A stretch of DNA of 64,000 nucleotides. It comes from Chlorobium sp. (GTDB lineage Bacteria > Bacteroidota > Chlorobiia > Chlorobiales > Chlorobiaceae). Positions 54,935-63,553 of the stretch are shown here, one piece after another. The notes under the pieces are model-generated. The model had not been told where the DNA came from. It saw only the letters and a list, made by a program, of their open reading frames with translations, and did not search any database. The stretch covers positions 1-64,000 of the forward strand of contig JABMPC010000051.1 of the NCBI GenBank assembly GCA_013203905.1, in the 5' to 3' direction. Both the position numbers and the translations under genes were made by a program. Position 1 is the stretch's first letter; the number at the start of each line of letters is the position of its first letter.

Positions 54935-55504
54935 GACTGTGCGAAAAAGTGATCAATGCCCCCACTCATGAACAAAAACTGAACAGTACATCCTGCACTG
55001 CGGAAGGGGGGAAACAGAAAGGGGATAGACGCGTTGGGCATAAATAAGCATTCGTTGCAAAACTCCTCTTTGCAGCGGTCAATATAGCCAATTGTTCTTT
55101 AATCAAAGAACCCGCCACCCCCTCTGCTCCTGAACCCGTGCCCCGAGCCCCTCTACCGCCAGAAAAAAAGGCACAGCTCTCCCCCCCCTCTTCCAGCGAC
55201 ACCACAGACCCGTCCTTGGTGGATTTTATTCACCAGAAAGAATCAAAAAAAATCCTCCGCGCGACAAACTTTACGCAATAAAGCAAACAATAAAACGAAG
55301 CGGCGACAAAAAAAATCGACACGAAGCGCTTATCAATAAGCATCTTCACGGCAATCAGCCCTCATCATCAGTAGTCGCGGTTTGGTTTATTATTATTTAT
55401 CGTATATTAGGACCTCAATGCGAATGAATATAATATGGATGAACATTCATCCTGAAAGCCCTACAGGAAAATACCGAAAGGGCCGCCAACGAAACCCGAA
55501 CGCT
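54935..55504. other. Intergenic region between kup and rlpA
   Basis: 570 bp with no convincing gene. It contains a plus-strand open frame without a start codon (see the relic at 55048-55281) and AT-rich sequence at 55385-55415 that probably carries the rlpA promoter. A minus-strand frame at 54966-55205 has no ribosome site and low-complexity content and was not accepted. Confidence 0.5.
55048..55281 (+). pseudogene. Relic of a lipoprotein-like gene sharing a 22-nt block with rlpA
   Basis: An open frame from GCA 55048 to TAA 55279-55281 has no start codon. It encodes a hydrophobic stretch ending in Cys (AKLLFAAVNIANC), a Pro/Ala-rich linker and a basic end. The block at 55185-55206 is identical to 55603-55624 inside rlpA, both encoding PSSSDTT. 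This suggests a decayed duplicate or a recombination scar; it is a weak call. Confidence 0.35.
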
Positions 55505-56011
55505 ATGGTACGCAACAGACTTATTATTGCATCTTTTCTGGCCCTCCTGGCCACCGGCTCCATTACCTCCTGCCAGAACTCCCTTCAGCTTTCCCGAAAT
55601 AACCCCTCTTCCAGCGACACCACATTCGCCGAAGAACAGCGCAGCGGAGCCCTTGCGGACCGCACATCCGTCACATGCACACCCAAATGCTTTCTGGCGA
55701 CCACAGGAATCGCCTCCTACTATGCCGACCGATTTCACGGGCGGACAACAGCAAACGGCGAAACATTCGACATGAATGACCTGACCGCTGCCCATAAATC
55801 TCTCCCGTTCGGCACATGGGTACGAGTAACCAATACGGAAAACGGCCGTGAGGTGACGGTTCGCATCAACGACCGCGGGCCATATGTCGGCGAGCGCATC
55901 ATTGACCTCTCGCGCGAAGCCGCGAAAGTCATTGGGCTTATCCAGCCAGGCACAGGAGAAGTCAAACTTGAGGCCTTCGAAACTAATCCCGACACCTCCA
56001 TCAGCGGCTGA
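55505..56011 (+). CDS. rlpA: RlpA-family septal ring lipoprotein
   Basis: 168 residues from ATG 55505. Lipoprotein signal [23 protein letters not shown], a low-complexity linker, then a double-psi beta-barrel: [36 protein letters not shown], and [20 protein letters not shown] with the catalytic Asp region, ending near AKVIGL. RlpA proteins bind or cleave denuded peptidoglycan. There is no SPOR domain. The upstream reading frame extends to 55382 but would precede the signal peptide. Confidence 0.9.
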   Translation: MVRNRLIIASFLALLATGSITSCQNSLQLSRNNPSSSDTTFAEEQRSGALADRTSVTCTPKCFLATTGIASYYADRFHGRTTANGETFDMNDLTAAHKSLPFGTWVRVTNTENGREVTVRINDRGPYVGERIIDLSREAAKVIGLIQPGTGEVKLEAFETNPDTSISG

Positions 56012-56073
56012 CCCTCTGAGGGGCGCCGGACACATCCTGCACTCATGCTGCTCGCCGAAGCGACGGCAGGTGG

Positions 56074-56754
56074 TTATTCCGGCCGCCGCTCCATCACCTT
56101 TTTATAATATGATCGGCTGGTATAGAGTGCCGCAGCCGGATTGTGACCAAGCACCCGGTCTTTGACGATGAGGGTGGTGGCCGGGGCATCTGAATGGCGA
56201 CAGAAGAGCGCGTCATGGCCTACACAGAGACCTATCACCACATTGAGGTCCGACTTCCATTCATTCAGCAACCGGGCCTGCAAAATCGGATTGCACGACC
56301 CCTCAAAACTCCCCGGCCTGAGCTTCAGCTCTTCGGGAATCCCAACAGCCGTTTTATCCACCGAACCCGCCTTGCAGAGAACCGCACGATACTCAAAGCC
56401 ATTGGCCTTCAGCATCTTCCCGAACAATCGCGTCTCCCCGATAAGCCCCACGCAGGTCGCCAGACCAACCTTTCTGGCCCCAATGCGCCGCGCAAACTCT
56501 ATCGTCTCCTCCACACGGGTCAGCTTTCCATAAAACAACCCCTCAACCTCAGCCGCAGCCCTCGAAACCCGGCCGTCAACGCTATCCCCTCCATACTCAG
56601 CAACCACACCTTGAAGAACCCCGTCATTCAATGCCTCCCCCGGACAAAACGGAGGAAACTCCCCCGCGCGACGGTAACAGTTCAAAGTACCGCACTCAAA
56701 GCAACCCGGTTCGCGCTCCGCCCCACCACCCCCACTCTCTTTTGAAGTCTTCAT
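56074..56754 (-). CDS. DUF1847 Cys-rich protein
   Basis: 226 residues. Cysteines are clustered near the N-terminus (GCFECGTLNCYR...FCPG) and spread later (ATCVGL, VLCKAGS, GSCNP, LCVGHDALFC), consistent with a metal- or cluster-binding protein of the DUF1847 type. The IGARKVGLATCVGLIGE and VNVVIGLCVGHDALF-like segments suggest an alpha/beta fold. Function unknown. Convergent with rlpA. Confidence 0.72.
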   Translation of the reverse strand: MKTSKESGGGGAEREPGCFECGTLNCYRRAGEFPPFCPGEALNDGVLQGVVAEYGGDSVDGRVSRAAAEVEGLFYGKLTRVEETIEFARRIGARKVGLATCVGLIGETRLFGKMLKANGFEYRAVLCKAGSVDKTAVGIPEELKLRPGSFEGSCNPILQARLLNEWKSDLNVVIGLCVGHDALFCRHSDAPATTLIVKDRVLGHNPAAALYTSRSYYKKVMERRPE

Positions 56755-57355
56755 TGTCTAATTCCCAGAAAAAACGCGCCCTCCGGCACGGTTAACAATA
56801 CAAACAGCTCGCAGGCAGGCCCGCAAAGATTCAATAAAACAAATTAGCGGGACATAAGAGCTGATAGCCAAGAAAGGGGCAGAAGAGATCCTCCGGGATC
56901 CCCTCAAACGGCTCATTCCTTCTTGCCTATCCTGTGGCAACTGCTCTGAAATGGGGCCCGCCCCGCAGGGCTTGGCACTGCCCGAACCAGAAGAACAATC
57001 CCGCAGATAATGTGGTATTTTGGCAAACGCACCCAAAGCCACGGCAACTTTCAGGCCTCAAAGGCAGGCTTGATTCTTGAAAAGCTCTCAGATGCGGCGT
57101 CCGATACCATGAAGGAGCCACAAAATCATATCACAAGCTCCCCTGATGTCAGGGAAGTCGGAAGCGTCATGCTCGGAAGAATGGCACAAAATGGTTGTCG
57201 CCAGAGACTAAGCCTCATGAGATTGCAAAGCATGCTTCGCCTGCACGAGGCAAAAACGAGAGCTTTTCGGGGATAGCCGACCACTATAGTGATCTGGGCT
57301 GCGCCGTTATGGCGCTCACCCGCCACCACCCCTCGAGCCAGGCCATCATACCCGC
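56755..57355. other. 600-bp region without a supported gene
   Basis: Short frames exist on both strands (e.g. plus 57010-57276), but none has a ribosome site, recognisable domain or family-like composition. The sequence is GC-rich with scattered short inverted repeats. It may be the remains of a lost gene; I see nothing specific. Confidence 0.5.
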
Positions 57356-57880
57356 CTACAGCTCCGAACCGGGAGAGGGCCCTTTCTTTCCCTTCCATGG
57401 CTTGAAGACGGAGACGAACACTGTGACAAGGAGAACGGCGACCTGCAGGGTTCCGAACATCAGGTTCATCGTCTGGTTCCAGCGATAGGCGGGGTCGCAA
57501 AGAGCAGCGATGCCGAGGCGGCCGGAAATCTCCATCATAGCGGCCTCCCAGGGACCGAGGAAAAAGGTCCCGAACAGGATAGCTGACACAGTCACCACCC
57601 ACTTAAACACCAGCCAGGGATGCCTGAAGAACCCCCACCGACTGAACATCGCATACACCAGCCCGGTCAGGAGGGAGCCGACGGCTCCAGGAACGACAAC
57701 GATGGACATGTCGACATGGTGGATACTCCGGTTGATGCCATAGAGCACACCCCCATCGCTCACCCCCTCTTTGAGGAAGTACATCGACAGGAGCGACACC
57801 GCACCTCCTATCCAGCAAGCCACCGCCAGAAGGTGGAACCCTTTGAGCCATTTGATGCCACAAACAGAGAGTTGAGCCAT
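57356..57880 (-). CDS. Four-helix integral membrane protein (DUF2269-like)
   Basis: 174 residues with four hydrophobic helices (~13-33, ~60-80, ~88-108, ~140-160). It starts MAQLSVCGIKWLKGFHLLAVACWIGGAVSLLSMYFL, with a His in helix 1 and a HHVDMS segment, a layout seen in DUF2269/CopD-like membrane proteins. No catalytic motif. Function unknown. Confidence 0.7.
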   Translation of the reverse strand: MAQLSVCGIKWLKGFHLLAVACWIGGAVSLLSMYFLKEGVSDGGVLYGINRSIHHVDMSIVVVPGAVGSLLTGLVYAMFSRWGFFRHPWLVFKWVVTVSAILFGTFFLGPWEAAMMEISGRLGIAALCDPAYRWNQTMNLMFGTLQVAVLLVTVFVSVFKPWKGKKGPSPGSEL

Positions 57881-58128
57881 GATGCGTCCGGTTTTCAGGA
57901 TGGACGGAGACTTCGCAGAATGAAAATGAAGCGACCCCCAGAAAGATAACCATCAGACACATGAAAGCCCATGAAGAAGAAAACGCTACTCGCGACCAGA
58001 GCCTCAGGCAACTTCAAACGATACACGCTTCAAGCAGTCCCCCCTTTTCCAAACCCGCACCTGAAGCGGGAAAAGTCCCCGACCTCACGGGAAAAATGTA
58101 TCTTTACGGCTGAACCACAAACCCTGCA

Positions 58129-59103
58129 ATGATGAAGAAGGTAGCCGTCATTCTGGTAGCACACGGAGAGGCTGAAACAGACTCTTTCCCGGAAAACTTC
58201 TCCATGATCCGCCACACCCTCGCCCATGCAGGAGAGGTGATGAACATCCCCCTCCCCCTGCAGCTCGCAGCATCGGTCTTCGGCGGGCTGAAGAACTGGC
58301 TGGAGTTCCGTTCGAGCGGCTACCGCTCACCCCAGAAGCACATCACCAGAAGGCAGGCAGAGAGGCTCGGGGACGAGTTGCGCCGGCACTCTCTTGGGGA
58401 AGACACCTCCTATGAGGTCAGTGCGGCCTACCATGTCGCCCCCCCGTTCGTTGACAACCTCCTTGAAGAAACCTCAAGGTTCGACATGCAGCTACTGGTC
58501 ACCATGTCCCCCGTCGACAGCGACATGACAGCAGGCCGCCTGCAGCATCTTGCCCTCAGCCGCAGAGCAGCTGAGGGCAACGCCCGCCCCCCTGTGGTCG
58601 TCTGCGGATTCTGGGATGACCCCATGCTCTACCGGATCTACCTCGACCACCTGTTCAGCCATGCTTCAGGAGAAGAGGGTTCGGCACTGCTCCTGACCTT
58701 TCACGGAACCCTCATCAAAGACGACAAAGGAAACGAACCAAGGTTCAGCACCGGATACCCTGAAATCCTCCGAATGGGCCGCGCCCTCCGGGAAGCAGTC
58801 AGAAACGACCCGCGCAATTCATACAAGCATGTGAGCATCGCCTACCTCAACCATCAGGTCGGAGGAACATGGACGGAACCCTCCCTTCTGAATTCGCTCA
58901 GTGCGCTCGCAAGATCAGGCATCACCAGCGCCGATGTGTTCAGTGTCGGGTATTTTTCGGACGGAACCGAAATCCTCCGTCACGGAAAGGAGGAAGCGCA
59001 AGCCAGCCCGATTCAATCAGTCAGGTTCATCCCCTGCCTCAACGAGAACGAAGAGTTCATAAAGTATCTGGCCGGAAAGGTAAAAGAGGCAGCCAGCAAA
59101 TAG
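58129..59103 (+). CDS. Ferrochelatase-like protein
   Basis: 324 residues that align with HemH by motif: VAVILVAHGEA at the N-terminus, the catalytic-His region LLLTFHGTLIKDD (HemH SFHGLP), YLNHQVGGTWTEPSL (HemH QSRxGxxxWLxP), and SVGYFSDGTEILRHG (HemH ...SDxLETL). The family inserts Fe(II) into protoporphyrin, but sequence around these motifs is divergent, so substrate may differ. Its last codon and stop (AAA TAG) lie in a sequence shared with the gene at 62.6 kb. Confidence 0.75.
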   Translation: MMKKVAVILVAHGEAETDSFPENFSMIRHTLAHAGEVMNIPLPLQLAASVFGGLKNWLEFRSSGYRSPQKHITRRQAERLGDELRRHSLGEDTSYEVSAAYHVAPPFVDNLLEETSRFDMQLLVTMSPVDSDMTAGRLQHLALSRRAAEGNARPPVVVCGFWDDPMLYRIYLDHLFSHASGEEGSALLLTFHGTLIKDDKGNEPRFSTGYPEILRMGRALREAVRNDPRNSYKHVSIAYLNHQVGGTWTEPSLLNSLSALARSGITSADVFSVGYFSDGTEILRHGKEEAQASPIQSVRFIPCLNENEEFIKYLAGKVKEAASK

Positions 59104-59310
59104 TTGGGGACACTCATGACTGAGTGTACTTACTCAGTCAAAAGGGAGTAGCAAGAAGGGAAAGGGGTTATAATGGGAACCCGGACGCCTATTTTGATCA
59201 CCGGGTCTGAGGGAAGGCCATAGTATGCCTTAGCGCTGAAGGCATTACGGGCTATCAAGGCAAAGCGCTTCTTCTTGCTATTTGCGTTAATCAACAACGC
59301 CCCCTAGTTT
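59101..59310. repeat. Dispersed repeat, copy A, containing a kup 3'-end relic
   Basis: 210 bp closely similar to 63551-63764. It begins TAGTTGGGGAC and ends CCCCCTAGTTT, imperfect terminal inverted repeats. The minus strand of the inner part encodes KKRFALIARNAFSAKAYYGLPS and VIKIGVRVPI, a diverged copy of the Kup C-terminus; the original stop has been lost by a small insertion. The 5' end contains two overlapping hairpins (59110-59127 and 59117-59140). Confidence 0.85.
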
Positions 59311-59441
59311 CCTTTTTTGATTTCGATGTATTTAATGCACCTTATGGCCTAGCGGGTCCGAACCCACCAACAAACACCTTATGCCGGAAGGCCATAAAAG
59401 GCCGGCCGCAACTTCGGGAAGCGCAAACCATTCATCCCCCA

Positions 59442-60473
59442 ATGGTAACAATGACAAGCAAACGCGATAACGACCAACTCTCGTTCACATCAAGCAGAAT
59501 AAAAAAAATCGGTATCCTGACATCCGGAGGCGACGCTCCTGGCATGAACGCCGCAATCAGAGCGGCAACGCGTGCGGCCATTGCCGCAGGACGGGAGGCC
59601 GTGGGCATCCTCCGTGGCTATCAGGGAATGATTGATGGCGATTTCATCCCCCTACAGTCAACCGATGTCAGCGGCATCCTGCAGCTCGGCGGAACCATGC
59701 TTAAAACGGCCCGTTGCAAGGAGTTCCGCTCGCCCGAAGGACGCCGCAAGGCCAAGGAACAACTGAAGGTCGCTGCAATCGATGCCGTCATCGTCATCGG
59801 CGGCGACGGCTCCTTCACCGGCGCCTGGGTCATGTCGCAGGAATGCGACATCCCGTTCGTCGGCATTCCCGCCACCATCGACAACGACATGTACGGAACC
59901 GACTATACCATCGGCTATGAAACAGCTCTGAACTCGGTGGTCTGCGCGGTAGACAAAATCAAGGACACGGCCCGCTCGCACGGGCGGATTTTCTTCATCG
60001 AGGTCATGGGCCACGAAGCCGGACTCCTCGCCCTCAACAGCGGAATCGCCTGCGGAGCTGAAGTCATTTTGATCCCCGAATCGAAAGCCCAGCACGACGA
60101 ACTGCAGAAATTCCTGGAGAAAGGCTACCGCGACAAAGAATCCAGCGGCATTGTGATGGTAGCCGAAGGCGACGAGGCCGGCGGCGCCCTGCACATCGCC
60201 GAACAGATCCGCCGGGATCACCCCGACCTCGATGTCCGCATATCGATCCTCGGCCATATCCAGCGAGGAGGCAGCCCCGTAGCCAGGGACCGGATCAACG
60301 CAACAAGGATGGGCATTGCCGCCGTCGACGCCCTCCTGAACGACCAGAAAAGCATCATGATCGGCTTCGACAACAACCGGATTGTGCATGTAACCTTCAA
60401 CAAGGCGGTCAAAATGAACCACAGCATCGACACCGGCCTCCTGGAGGTCCACAACCTCTTGAACGGCATGTAA
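59442..60473 (+). CDS. pfkA: 6-phosphofructokinase
   Basis: 343 residues. The phosphofructokinase motifs are clear: IGILTSGGDAPGMNAAIRAA, GGDGSFTGA, GIPATIDNDMYGTDYTIGYETALN with the catalytic Asp, and IEVMGHEAGLLAL. The FGGDGS glycines fit an ATP- or PPi-dependent enzyme; I cannot decide which. It phosphorylates fructose 6-phosphate. Start is at ATG 59442 or the ATG at 59451. It lies just after repeat copy A. Confidence 0.93.
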   Translation: MVTMTSKRDNDQLSFTSSRIKKIGILTSGGDAPGMNAAIRAATRAAIAAGREAVGILRGYQGMIDGDFIPLQSTDVSGILQLGGTMLKTARCKEFRSPEGRRKAKEQLKVAAIDAVIVIGGDGSFTGAWVMSQECDIPFVGIPATIDNDMYGTDYTIGYETALNSVVCAVDKIKDTARSHGRIFFIEVMGHEAGLLALNSGIACGAEVILIPESKAQHDELQKFLEKGYRDKESSGIVMVAEGDEAGGALHIAEQIRRDHPDLDVRISILGHIQRGGSPVARDRINATRMGIAAVDALLNDQKSIMIGFDNNRIVHVTFNKAVKMNHSIDTGLLEVHNLLNGM

Positions 60474-60492
60474 CCCGCAACCCTCAACACCC

Positions 60493-60861
60493 ATGCAGAA
60501 AAATCAACAGGAGAGCAGAGATTCCGTAACAAAACTGGCGCTGCAGTTCCTCGCCGAAGTGATTGGTCAATGCCCGGCTGAACTGGAAAAAAGCACGGAA
60601 AGGGATGTGGTGTTCGCAGTTGTGGGGTTCCAGTACGGCGCCGTGCAGAGCGCCGCCTATGCTGCCGGGCTGGAAAAAGAAGACGCACAAGCAATCTCCG
60701 AAGAGGTGATCGGCAGAATCAACGGCATGGAGATGGAGGCGGTCCAAAAACTCCTTGAGCTCATGCCAATGCTCACCCGGAAGGAGTATCCGCCAATCGG
60801 CATTGGCCAGAGAGCCATCATAAGCTTCTATAATGCCGCATCCCCCGCGATTGTGAATTGA
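60493..60861 (+). CDS. Conserved hypothetical protein, 3' end interrupted by IS element
   Basis: 122 residues as read, mostly helical (VTKLALQFLAEVIGQCPAELEKSTERDVVFAVVGFQYGAVQSAAYAAGLEKEDA...). No known function. It begins 19 bp after pfkA. Its stop codon TGA is the first three bases of the IS left end. The frame continues past the IS right end with SKNHAASDEDKLTATETL...RS and a stop at 62495, so the original protein was probably ~150 residues. Confidence 0.72.
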   Translation: MQKNQQESRDSVTKLALQFLAEVIGQCPAELEKSTERDVVFAVVGFQYGAVQSAAYAAGLEKEDAQAISEEVIGRINGMEMEAVQKLLELMPMLTRKEYPPIGIGQRAIISFYNAASPAIVN

Positions 60862-60909
60862 TGTCGTGAAACACAAGGTTTCAATAGGCTATATTATTGG
60901 ATGAATGGA

Positions 60910-60959
60910 GGGCCGCTGGAGAGCGGTGGAGCGGGAGCGAAACCGCTCTCCAGCGGCCC
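60910..60959. promoter_or_regulatory. 18-bp hairpin between IS left end and orfA
   Basis: GGGCCGCTGGAGAGCGGT and ACCGCTCTCCAGCGGCCC are perfect complements around a 14-nt loop. It lies upstream of the orfA ribosome site (GGAGA 7 nt before ATG 61008). In other insertion sequences such structures reduce transposase expression from outside transcription; here that is inference. Confidence 0.7.
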
Positions 60960-61007
60960 CTCTGAAAACCAACATATGCCTGCCTCCACAACCTTGGAGA
61001 ACACGAC

Positions 61008-61334
61008 ATGGAAAACAACAGTAGGAAACGGCGTCGGCTGTCGGCAGAAGAGAAATGGAGCATCTATCAGGAGTGCGAACAGTCCGGTGTCAAAATCGGT
61101 GAAGTGCTCAGAAAGCATGGCCTCTACTCTTCAGACCTGCAGCTGATCCGCAGGGAGGTCAAGGAGGCTGCACTTGAACGCCTGAGCAGGAGTCGACCTG
61201 GCAGGAAGAAAGCTGCGGTTGTCCCTGTTGAGGAGCGTGACCAGCTGAAGAGGGAGCTCGAAGAGAAAGAAAAGGCTCTGGCCGAACTCAGTGTGATGTT
61301 CACGACCCTCAAAAAAAAAGTGCACTTGGAATAG
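61008..61334 (+). CDS. IS3-family transposase OrfA
   Basis: 108 residues: helix-turn-helix near the N-terminus (RLSAEEKWSIYQECEQSGVKIGEVLRKHGLYSSDLQLIRRE) and a C-terminal Leu-zipper-like helix. This is the DNA-binding half of the transposase. It ends in an A9 tract followed by VHLE and a stop; -1 slippage there enters the orfB frame. Confidence 0.88.
   Translation: MENNSRKRRRLSAEEKWSIYQECEQSGVKIGEVLRKHGLYSSDLQLIRREVKEAALERLSRSRPGRKKAAVVPVEERDQLKRELEEKEKALAELSVMFTTLKKKVHLE
61311..61319 (+). other. A9 slippery tract for -1 frameshifting to OrfAB
   Basis: Nine A precede G in the orfA frame (codons AAA AAA AAA GTG). Slippage by -1 enters the orfB frame, which is open from here to 62380 with no stop. 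OrfA alone stops 15 nt later. Confidence 0.8.
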
Positions 61335-62380
61335 AGGGCCCGTTTCCAAAAGGCCGACTGCCACTGGAGACCCGACAGGAAGTCCTGCAGATCATCGATA
61401 CGGCAAAAGGGTCCGGGATTGCCCGGCACACCACCTGCAGCTTGCTGCAGATCAGTATCCGCAGGGTTGAGCGCTGGGAGTGCCGGCTGCGCCGGAACGG
61501 ATCGATGGCTTATGAAAAACCAGGTCCCCAGCAGCCCGCGCACGCATTGATGCCGGCTGAGAAAGATGCAGTACTGTCCTTTGCCGGGCGAGAAGATACG
61601 GTTGACTACTCCTTGCAGCTGCTGGCTATCAAAGGAGCCGAGGCCAACGCATTCTACCTGTCCGCATCCAGCGTTCGATTGATACTGCAGGAAAACGGAC
61701 TCGGTGACGACAGGACAGGGAGAGTACGGAACAGCACCAGAAGGAACAAGCCAGACCGGCCGGACGAACTGACGGGTCCGAACCAGTGCTGGTGCTGGGA
61801 TGTCAGCTACATCAAAACCGATGTGCTACGGGTGTTCTGGTACCTCTATGTGATGCTTGACGAATGGAGCCGGAAAGTGGTTGCCTGGCGAATCAGCAGG
61901 TACCATAACCACGAAGAGGCTATGGGACTGATCGATGACGCCATCATTGCCGAGGGATTGCTCGATGTCGATAAAGAGAACTTACCCGTGGTCGTCAATG
62001 ACCGGGGAGTTCAGATGAAAGCCAAGGATGTCAAGCAGATGTTCACGGATTTAGGACTGACGCAGACGTTCAGTCGGCCGAGAACTCCGAACGACAACCC
62101 GTTCATCGAGTCGTTCTTCAGCAGTCTCAAGCGGGCACCGGTATATCCGGGCAGGTTTTCGCACTTGAATGAAGGAGTTGTCATGGACTTTTTCGGGGGG
62201 TATTTCCGCTGGTATAACACGGAACACTACCATTCACGCATCGGATATGTGACCCCGGAACAGATGCATCAGGACCTTGCAGCAGGGATTATCGCTGAAA
62301 GAAAAAGAGTATTGGGAAAGCAGCAGAAACTTCGTAAAATGTACTGGTCAGCAAATCAAACAACCGGAAGCGGGTTGTAG
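61319..62380 (+). CDS. IS3-family transposase OrfB (DDE domain, read as OrfAB)
   Basis: About 353 residues in the -1 frame. The DDE catalytic triad is visible: Asp in CWDVSYIKT, Asp in VVVNDRGVQ (usual HSDRGSQ), and Glu in NPFIESFFSSLKR, with the C-terminal YNTEHYHSRIGYVTP. A start for OrfB alone could be TTG 61442, but translation as the OrfAB fusion is the family norm. Confidence 0.9.
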   Translation, partial: SALGIEGPFPKGRLPLETRQEVLQIIDTAKGSGIARHTTCSLLQISIRRVERWECRLRRNGSMAYEKPGPQQPAHALMPAEKDAVLSFAGREDTVDYSLQLLAIKGAEANAFYLSASSVRLILQENGLGDDRTGRVRNSTRRNKPDRPDELTGPNQCWCWDVSYIKTDVLRVFWYLYVMLDEWSRKVVAWRISRYHNHEEAMGLIDDAIIAEGLLDVDKENLPVVVNDRGVQMKAKDVKQMFTDLGLTQTFSRPRTPNDNPFIESFFSSLKRAPVYPGRFSHLNEGVVMDFFGGYFRWYNTEHYHSRIGYVTPEQMHQDLAAGIIAERKRVLGKQQKLRKMYWSANQTTGSGL

Positions 62381-62408
62381 TTTATTGGAAACCCGTTTCG
62401 CGACATCA

Positions 62409-62495
62409 TCCAAAAATCACGCCGCATCCGATGAAGACAAACTGACGGCCACAGAAACACTTCGTGAAATCCTGCACCAGATTGACCGTTCCTGA
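62409..62495 (+). pseudogene. 3' fragment of the interrupted hypothetical gene
   Basis: 28 codons plus a stop (SKNHAASDEDKLTATETL...DRS) directly after the IS right end. The frame joins the 122-residue hypothetical at 60858 without adjustment. It has no start codon of its own and is probably untranslated. Confidence 0.55.
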
Positions 62496-62638
62496 AGCCA
62501 GTGGAGCATCGGACAATGAAAGCAAACGCATAAGCTCATCAGCCAATCCTCTGAACGAAATCGCCTTTATTGCTGTTAAAAGCTACATTGATCAGAACCC
62601 TGCACCTCGTTCATTCAAACCCAAACCCCCTGCACCTC

Positions 62639-63553
62639 ATGAGCCTTCTCATCATTATCGGAATAACCCTTCTTGTTCTCGGCATGACAAACCCGACAAA
62701 CAACATTGCAGTAAAAAGGATGGCGGGCATCCTGCGGATCGCAGGAATACTGGTTGTCATCCTTGGGATCTTTTCTTCCGCCATCAGAATGGTGGAGCCC
62801 GGCAAGGTTGGAGTGAAAAGCCTCTTCGGAAAGGTACAGCCCGCAGCCCTCAGCAGCGGGCTCAACATCATCAACCCTCTGGCAAAAGTCGAGCTGTTCG
62901 ACATTACAACCCAGAGCTATACCATGTCCGGCTCGGAACAGGAGCGTTCGCAGCAGAGTGACGGACCGATCAGGGTGCTGAGTGCCGACGGCCTTGAGGT
63001 CACCATAGACATGACCGTACTCTACCACGTCAACCCCCGGCAGGCCCCGGCCATTCGCCGCGAGATCGGTCCGGGAAACACCTACATCGACAAAATCGTC
63101 CGTCCAACCGCCAGAACCAGAATCCGCGACAACGCAGTGATGTACAACGCCATCGACCTGTACTCGAAAAAACGCGATGAGTTCCAGGCAAACATCTTCG
63201 AAAGCATCCGCTCGGATTTCGAAACCCGCGGCATTGTTCTTGAAAACCTGCTGGTACGCAATGTCTCCCTGCCCGAATCCGTCAAGATGGCCATTGAAGC
63301 CAAGATCAACGCCGAACAGGAAGCCCAGAAAATGCAGTTCGTCCTGCAGAAAGAGACCCAGGAAGCCGAGCGCAAGCGCGTTGAGGCAAGAGGCATCTCC
63401 GACTACCAGCGCACCATCTCGGCGTCACTCAACGACAGGCTCCTGAAATACGAGCAGATAAAAGTGATGCAGAACCTTGTCAAGACCAACAACTCAAAAG
63501 TCATCATCCTCGGCGACAGCAACAACGCCTCGATGCTCATCAACGACAAATAG
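62639..63553 (+). CDS. SPFH/band-7 domain protein (prohibitin-like)
   Basis: 304 residues from ATG 62639. Two N-terminal hydrophobic segments (~2-15 and ~33-45) precede the band-7 domain (~50-215: VEPGKVGVKSLFGKV...VELFDITTQSYTMSG...LSADGLEVTIDMTVLYHVN). A long Glu/Lys/Arg-rich helix follows (AEQEAQKMQFVLQKETQEAERKRVEA), typical of oligomeric membrane scaffolds. No NfeD partner is adjacent. Its last codon and stop coincide with repeat copy B. Confidence 0.88.
   Translation: MSLLIIIGITLLVLGMTNPTNNIAVKRMAGILRIAGILVVILGIFSSAIRMVEPGKVGVKSLFGKVQPAALSSGLNIINPLAKVELFDITTQSYTMSGSEQERSQQSDGPIRVLSADGLEVTIDMTVLYHVNPRQAPAIRREIGPGNTYIDKIVRPTARTRIRDNAVMYNAIDLYSKKRDEFQANIFESIRSDFETRGIVLENLLVRNVSLPESVKMAIEAKINAEQEAQKMQFVLQKETQEAERKRVEARGISDYQRTISASLNDRLLKYEQIKVMQNLVKTNNSKVIILGDSNNASMLINDK

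Larger units (their letters stand above)
60859..62408 (+). mobile_element. IS3-family insertion sequence
   Basis: 1550 bp bounded by TGATGTCGTGAAAC (60859-60872) and GTTTCGCGACATCA (62395-62408), which match 13 of 14 as inverted repeats, with partial similarity continuing inward. Ends are TG...CA as in IS3. It carries overlapping orfA and orfB with a frameshift signal. No obvious target duplication is seen (GAAT left, TCCA right). Both frames are open, so the copy may still be active. Confidence 0.88.

Noticed and set aside
54966-55205. 79-residue minus-strand frame upstream of kup
   Set aside because: Low-complexity Gly/Ala/Ser content and no ribosome site; the opposite strand shows a more plausible relic.
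57010-57276. 88-residue plus-strand frame in the 600-bp gap
   Set aside because: No Shine-Dalgarno site, no family-like pattern, and no neighbour context.
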